A stretch of DNA of 64,000 nucleotides from NCBI RefSeq assembly GCF_015533855.1, contig NZ_AP024154.1:2610501-2674500 (forward strand). The letters run 5' to 3'. The stretch comes from Echinicola sp. 20G (GTDB lineage Bacteria > Bacteroidota > Bacteroidia > Cytophagales > Cyclobacteriaceae). The position numbers and the translations under genes were made by a program. How positions within the stretch are numbered: position 1 is the stretch's first letter; the number at the start of each line of letters is the position of its first letter. The notes beneath the pieces were generated by a model, which was not told the origin of the DNA, did not search any database, and was given only the letters and a program-made list of their open reading frames with translations. This document shows, piece after piece, positions 61,028-64,000 of this stretch.

Positions 61028-64000
61028 ATGAGAAAAACTCTACTCTTAACAATTATTGGAGTAATGTTTATCACCTGTACCTTCTCGCTATCCACCAACT
61101 ATATGGCAGGGGTATCTCCAGTAATTACTACGACACCTGGCTTCACTGAATTTGAAGCAGGTAAAGGGGCTGTGACCATAGACGGAGGGGTTACAGTTTC
61201 AGACGCAGACTCCGATAAAGCTTCTAAGGCGATAGTGAAGTTGAGCAATCACCCTGACGGGGGAAATGAATTTATCACTATTGATCCTGACGTGGTTGAT
61301 TTGGCCAGGGACTATGGGTTGACCGTTAATTATGATTTTACAAATGGGGAGCTAAGCATCACAGGAGAGGCTGATTTTGAAGTCTATCAAATGATCCTGC
61401 AAAAACTAACGTATAATAACGTTTCTGTGGTGCCTAATTCCGAGGATAGAATTGTGATTTTTACGATAACTGACATTGATGGAAATGTTAGTGAAAGCCA
61501 AAATCGAATTATTAGGATAAAAAATATTCAAGCAGTTATTACGAATGTTATTGTTTCGGAGAACGACCTATATGGAATAGACAAGACCATTCAAGTCACT
61601 TTTATTTTTAATAAACCGATTTTTGTAAAAGACGGTACACCTTCTTTGCCTATCAATGTAGGAGGTAAGGAGGATAAATTGTATTACAATTCTGGGTCAG
61701 GGACTAATAGACTAGTGTTTACCTACAAGGTTGAAGAGGGGGATATAGATAGTGATGGGGTGGTGATTACACCTGAGATATTACTTGAGGGAGCTTCAAT
61801 TGCCGATAATGTGGAGGAAGCAGCTGACTTATCCATAAGTACTTTTCCAGATACTTCTGGGATTTTAGTAGATGGTATAAGACCTTATGTGACTAAGATA
61901 GTATTACCTGAAGATGGTGTGTATGCCATTTGCGGAGAGAATAAACTAGTTTTTCATTTAGAGCTGAGTGAAGCTGTTAATGTATCTGGAGGTGATTTTG
62001 TTTTGGTTATTAATTTGGATTCAGGGGATGTGTCTGCAGTATTTGATTTAGAAGCGAGCACTGAAACTGATTTGGTTTTTAGTTATGAAATTAAAGCGGG
62101 AGATTCTGAAGCGGATGGAATTGATATCAAATCACTAACATTAAATGGAACTACTATTTTAGATGAGGCAGGAAATGCTCTGACTGACCTTACTTTTACT
62201 AAAACAGAAGATCTGGTAGAAAATAATATCACCATTGACGCAACGGCACCAGGTGTTCCAGTAGTAACGGGAGTTACACCTGATTCCGGAAGCTCGGAGG
62301 ATGATGGTATAACGAACACTGCGGCTCTTCAGATTTCAGGCACAGCAGAAGCCGGTGTGTCAGTAAAGGTTCTTGTTAATGACGATGAAGTGGGCGAAGT
62401 GACAACAGATACTGAAGGTAATTGGAGTTTTGATGCTACAGGTCTTGATCTTAAGGAAGGTAGTTTTGAGATAACTGCAAAATCGGTAGATGGGGCATGT
62501 AATGAGAGTGATGGAAGTGAGCCTTTTGGATTAATTATCGATATGACAGGTCCTGTATTAAAAGGCATGGATAAGGTAGTTAAGTTGGGAGAAGATGGCA
62601 CAGTAACCATTACACCAGATATGATAGTAGAATCCGTTTCAGATAATTTTTCAGCTTCATCAGAGATAGGGCTTTCTTTGAATAATGATACTTTTACTTG
62701 TGATCATTTGGGCGAAAACGAAGTGATCATAACTTCAACCGATTTAGCTGGGAATGAAACTACTACAACAGTAAAAGTAACGGTTGAAAGTGATGAAGCT
62801 CCTGAATTTGTGATTCAAGATGTGAATTTGGAGCTGGGAGATGACGGGACTGCAGAATTGAGTTATGAAGATATTGTTACAGGGTTTAGTGCAAGCTGTG
62901 TAACAATGGATCAATTTAGCTTTGCATTAAGCGAGAGTTCATTTGGCTGTAGCAACATTGGGGATAATCTAATCACATTGTCAATTTCCTACCCTGATGG
63001 AGAAGTGGTGAAGCACGATGTGACGATTAATGTGTCAGATAAACTGGCTCCGACTGTGAATGGAGTAGAAGAGAATATTGATATATATGTTGGGGAAAGT
63101 GGAGAGTACGTCCTTGAGGACTATTTAGCTATCCTTGAGATTTCTGATAACTGCGGTCTGGCGATGATTAATCAGTCCCCTGCAAAAGGGACAGTATTTA
63201 GCGGGTACAATGAGCCTTTTGAAATAACCATCATGGCTATGGATAGAAGTGGGAATGTTACTGAGTTTAAGTTTACCATTACTTTAAAAAGTAATGTCAT
63301 AGAATCAGTAACTGAACCTGAGGTGATTTCAGTGAAATGGGGGACTTCGATAGAAGATGTGTCATTACCGAATCAGGTTGAAGTGGTTACAATTTCCGGA
63401 GAAAAAGTCATGGTAAATGTTAACTGGGATATTCAGGATTACAATAGCTTAGAGCCTAATGTCTATCAGAACTTTGGTGATTTAAACCTCACGGGCAGTG
63501 AATATACCAATCCATCAGAACTGCAGCCAAGTGTAACCATTATTGTTTTAGAGAAGGAGCTTCCTACAGATATTCTACTTAGTGAAGATGAATTTTCGGT
63601 AGAAGATGACCCAAATGCACCACTTGGTATTTTGACTACGGTAGACCCTGATGATGATGAACATACTTATGCATTGACTGGGGACCATGCTGATGAACAG
63701 TATTTTTACATTTTGGGCGACCGGTTGTTTTTTGACCCTGCACAAATGCCGGATGATCAACACGAGTATACCATAACTATTTCTAGTACTGATAGGGTTG
63801 GAAATGTGATCACCAAAGTATTTGTGATTACTAGGACCAAACCAGAATTGAATGATTTGAATATCCCTAATGTTTTTAGCCCTAATGGAGATGGTATTAA
63901 TGATGAGTGGGGTATCAGGGCATTGCAGTTTTATGATGATGTAAAACTTATGGTCTTCGAGAGAAGTGGGAAAATGGTGTTTGTCACATTTGATCCAAAG
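61028..64000 (+). CDS. Large secreted protein with T9SS type B sorting domain, 3' end missing
   Basis: 991 codons open to the window edge. Signal peptide at about 1-25. The following parts can be seen: a repeat-type domain (FITIDPDVVDLA, then EADFEVYQMILQKLTY) near 85-135; Big/SwmB-like beta domains up to about 400; an Ig-like unit (TNTAALQISGTAEAGVSVKV, about 425-445); repeated VTD...DNFSA/ISDNCG HYR-like units; and a cadherin-like segment (LSEDEFSVEDDPNAPLG) near 850. From about 942, NIPNVFSPNGDGINDEW starts the CHU_C gliding-associated C-terminal domain, which directs export by the type IX system. Only about 50 residues of that roughly 85-residue domain are inside the window. Probably a cell-surface adhesin. 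Confidence 0.9.
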   Translation, partial: MRKTLLLTIIGVMFITCTFSLSTNYMAGVSPVITTTPGFTEFEAGKGAVTIDGGVTVSDADSDKASKAIVKLSNHPDGGNEFITIDPDVVDLARDYGLTVNYDFTNGELSITGEADFEVYQMILQKLTYNNVSVVPNSEDRIVIFTITDIDGNVSESQNRIIRIKNIQAVITNVIVSENDLYGIDKTIQVTFIFNKPIFVKDGTPSLPINVGGKEDKLYYNSGSGTNRLVFTYKVEEGDIDSDGVVITPEILLEGASIADNVEEAADLSISTFPDTSGILVDGIRPYVTKIVLPEDGVYAICGENKLVFHLELSEAVNVSGGDFVLVINLDSGDVSAVFDLEASTETDLVFSYEIKAGDSEADGIDIKSLTLNGTTILDEAGNALTDLTFTKTEDLVENNITIDATAPGVPVVTGVTPDSGSSEDDGITNTAALQISGTAEAGVSVKVLVNDDEVGEVTTDTEGNWSFDATGLDLKEGSFEITAKSVDGACNESDGSEPFGLIIDMTGPVLKGMDKVVKLGEDGTVTITPDMIVESVSDNFSASSEIGLSLNNDTFTCDHLGENEVIITSTDLAGNETTTTVKVTVESDEAPEFVIQDVNLELGDDGTAELSYEDIVTGFSASCVTMDQFSFALSESSFGCSNIGDNLITLSISYPDGEVVKHDVTINVSDKLAPTVNGVEENIDIYVGESGEYVLEDYLAILEISDNCGLAMINQSPAKGTVFSGYNEPFEITIMAMDRSGNVTEFKFTITLKSNVIESVTEPEVISVKWGTSIEDVSLPNQVEVVTISGEKVMVNVNWDIQDYNSLEPNVYQNFGDLNLTGSEYTNPSELQPSVTIIVLEKELPTDILLSEDEFSVEDDPNAPLGILTTVDPDDDEHTYALTGDHADEQYFYILGDRLFFDPAQMPDDQHEYTITISSTDRVGNVITKVFVITRTKPELNDLNIPNVFSPNGDGINDEWGIRALQFYDDVKLMVFERSGKMVFVTFDPK

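Noticed and set aside
62083..62610. Two Ser/Pro/Val-rich minus-strand frames
   Set aside because: They are antisense shadows of the repetitive codons of the T9SS protein.
1..64000. CRISPR arrays, insertion sequences, prophage, rRNA
   Set aside because: No direct-repeat arrays, transposase or integrase motifs, or rRNA sequence were found. tRNAs cannot be fully excluded by eye; tRNAscan-SE would decide.

Overview
The window is a piece of a Bacteroidota chromosome, most likely a Cytophagia/Cyclobacteriaceae-type marine or soil bacterium. The evidence is a type IX secretion C-terminal (gliding-associated) domain protein, TAnnTTTG-type -7 promoters, a PorV-like outer-membrane protein, an IPExxxVDY protein, DUF983/DUF4407/DUF5995 proteins, secreted Gfo/Idh oxidoreductases with twin-arginine leaders and an acpP-fabF-rnc block. 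No rRNA, CRISPR array or insertion sequence was seen, and no tRNA was recognised by eye.

Layout. 1-5.8 kb: truncated DNA polymerase III alpha gene, DUF983 protein, BCCT transporter, an App1-type phosphatidate phosphatase next to a diacylglycerol-kinase-like lipid kinase, and a DinB-family protein. 5.9-15.8 kb: secreted sugar-related enzymes (two Gfo/Idh oxidoreductases, a GH20 hexosaminidase lipoprotein), metZ behind a SAM riboswitch, an SGNH hydrolase, and DUF4407 and DUF5995 proteins. 16-21.9 kb: a reactive-sulfur module consisting of a Crp/Fnr regulator, TauE/SafE permease, CstB-like persulfide dioxygenase-rhodanese and a split YeeE/YedE thiosulfate-type transporter, with two CRP-like palindromes. 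22-25.5 kb: MFS transporter and metG.

26-39.5 kb is the main accessory region: an AT-rich, single-strand NRPS/PKS cluster read right to left. It encodes A-T-TE (895 aa), A-T-KS-AT-ACP (1750 aa) and C-A-T-TE (1349 aa), followed by an Sfp-type phosphopantetheinyl transferase. The hybrid line should join amino acid 1 (proline-like A-domain code, read by hand), one unreduced malonate unit and amino acid 2. The free-standing A-T-TE is a paralogue of the terminal module of the line. The product is unknown and no exporter or tailoring enzyme lies in the window.

39.7-61 kb is mostly core genome: oligopeptidase B, mscL, an outer-membrane block (HhH protein, PorV-like, BamA-like), yidD, lgt, nadE, rnc-fabF-acpP, pyk, an NFACT/RqcH protein, a PhnP-like hydrolase, two response regulators, miaA and pfkA. 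From 61 kb to the edge runs a large secreted adhesin-like protein with a type B T9SS sorting domain, cut by the window end.

Small unlisted candidates were also read from the DNA: a 50-codon frame running through the SAM aptamer, a 35-codon leader ORF before metZ, a 57-codon ORF with EVH...YLG features and lost cysteines, and a 26-codon single-helix membrane peptide.
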